From positions 1-34,211 of the forward strand of contig PCUR01000001.1 of assembly GCA_002771035.1 (NCBI GenBank): DNA of 34,211 nucleotides. The letters run 5' to 3'. The DNA is from Candidatus Gracilibacteria bacterium CG12_big_fil_rev_8_21_14_0_65_38_15. Its GTDB lineage: Bacteria > Patescibacteriota > Gracilibacteria > BD1-5 > UBA2023. The notes under the pieces were generated by a model, which was not told the DNA's origin, made no database searches, and was given only the letters and a program-made list of their open reading frames with translations. Shown piece after piece: positions 34,183 through 34,211 of this stretch (the first letter of the stretch is position 1; each line of letters begins with the position of its first letter). Both the position numbers and the translations under genes were made by a program.

Positions 34183-34211
34183 ATTCGCTCGCTCATTTCC
34201 GGATACACTTC

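Overview
The window reads correctly only if UGA is glycine (translation table 25), the code of Absconditabacteria (SR1) and Gracilibacteria. Under the standard code about half of the larger genes break at in-frame TGA. In nearly every broken gene the TGA falls where the protein family has glycine: FAD-protein FGEGGAG, cytosine-methyltransferase loop, TsaE P-loop, SufB, DnaN and the tail-collar C-terminus. TAA and TAG remain stops. I therefore merged the fragments and give whole-gene coordinates. The sequence is AT-rich, genes are tightly packed, recognisable Shine-Dalgarno motifs are rare, and several convergent gene pairs are separated by perfect bidirectional hairpin terminators. I recognise no tRNA, rRNA or CRISPR array. 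No gene-free stretch exceeds 300 bases; the longest is about 235 bases (20247-20480).

Layout. 1-59 and 34124-34182 are a perfect 59-bp inverted repeat at the two ends. 115-1746 is a large FAD-dependent oxidoreductase. 1895-6047 is a defence island on the minus strand: HaeIII-type restriction enzyme, HaeIII-type (GGCC) cytosine methyltransferase, an OLD-like ATPase/TOPRIM protein, and a shortened RhuM gene. The island sits directly after pheT, and a degenerate copy of the pheT 3' end lies on its far side, as if it had been inserted at that gene end. 6066-8651 is pheT, with an in-frame insertion made of a palindromic repeat that also occurs near 25.9 kb and 32.6 kb. 8742-12504 (minus) carries a secreted SLH/PKD surface protein, a lytic transglycosylase and tsaE. 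12579-14850 (plus) encodes PilN-like, PilO-like and PilC type IV pilus parts. 14889-16934 (minus) has an unknown gene and a TPR lipoprotein. 17077-17667 (plus) is a membrane-anchored tail-collar-like protein with six UGA codons.

17726-22839 (minus) holds aspS, an HD hydrolase, pheS and dnaN. A structured leader with a T-box-like UGGCACC and an intrinsic terminator lies before the HD gene. 23049-25776 (plus) has a NUDIX hydrolase, a degenerate metallo-beta-lactamase-like protein, and an M23 peptidase with SLH repeats. 25930-30439 (minus) has galU and the iron-sulfur assembly genes sufD, sufB and sufC. Two small plus-strand genes, each with its own promoter and terminator, sit in the gaps between the suf genes. 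An IscR type-1-like palindrome precedes sufC. 30576-32263 (plus) has a DUF2130 coiled-coil protein and an unknown gene. 32315-33782 (minus) has two very small ORFs and a THUMP RNA methyltransferase. The right end carries a lipoprotein gene broken by a TAG.

Together the genes suggest an episymbiont-like small-genome bacterium with a pilus, an SLH-anchored cell surface, wall hydrolases, a SUF pathway and a compact anti-phage island. Placement in the code-25 lineage rests on the code alone; I cannot say which of the two phyla it is.
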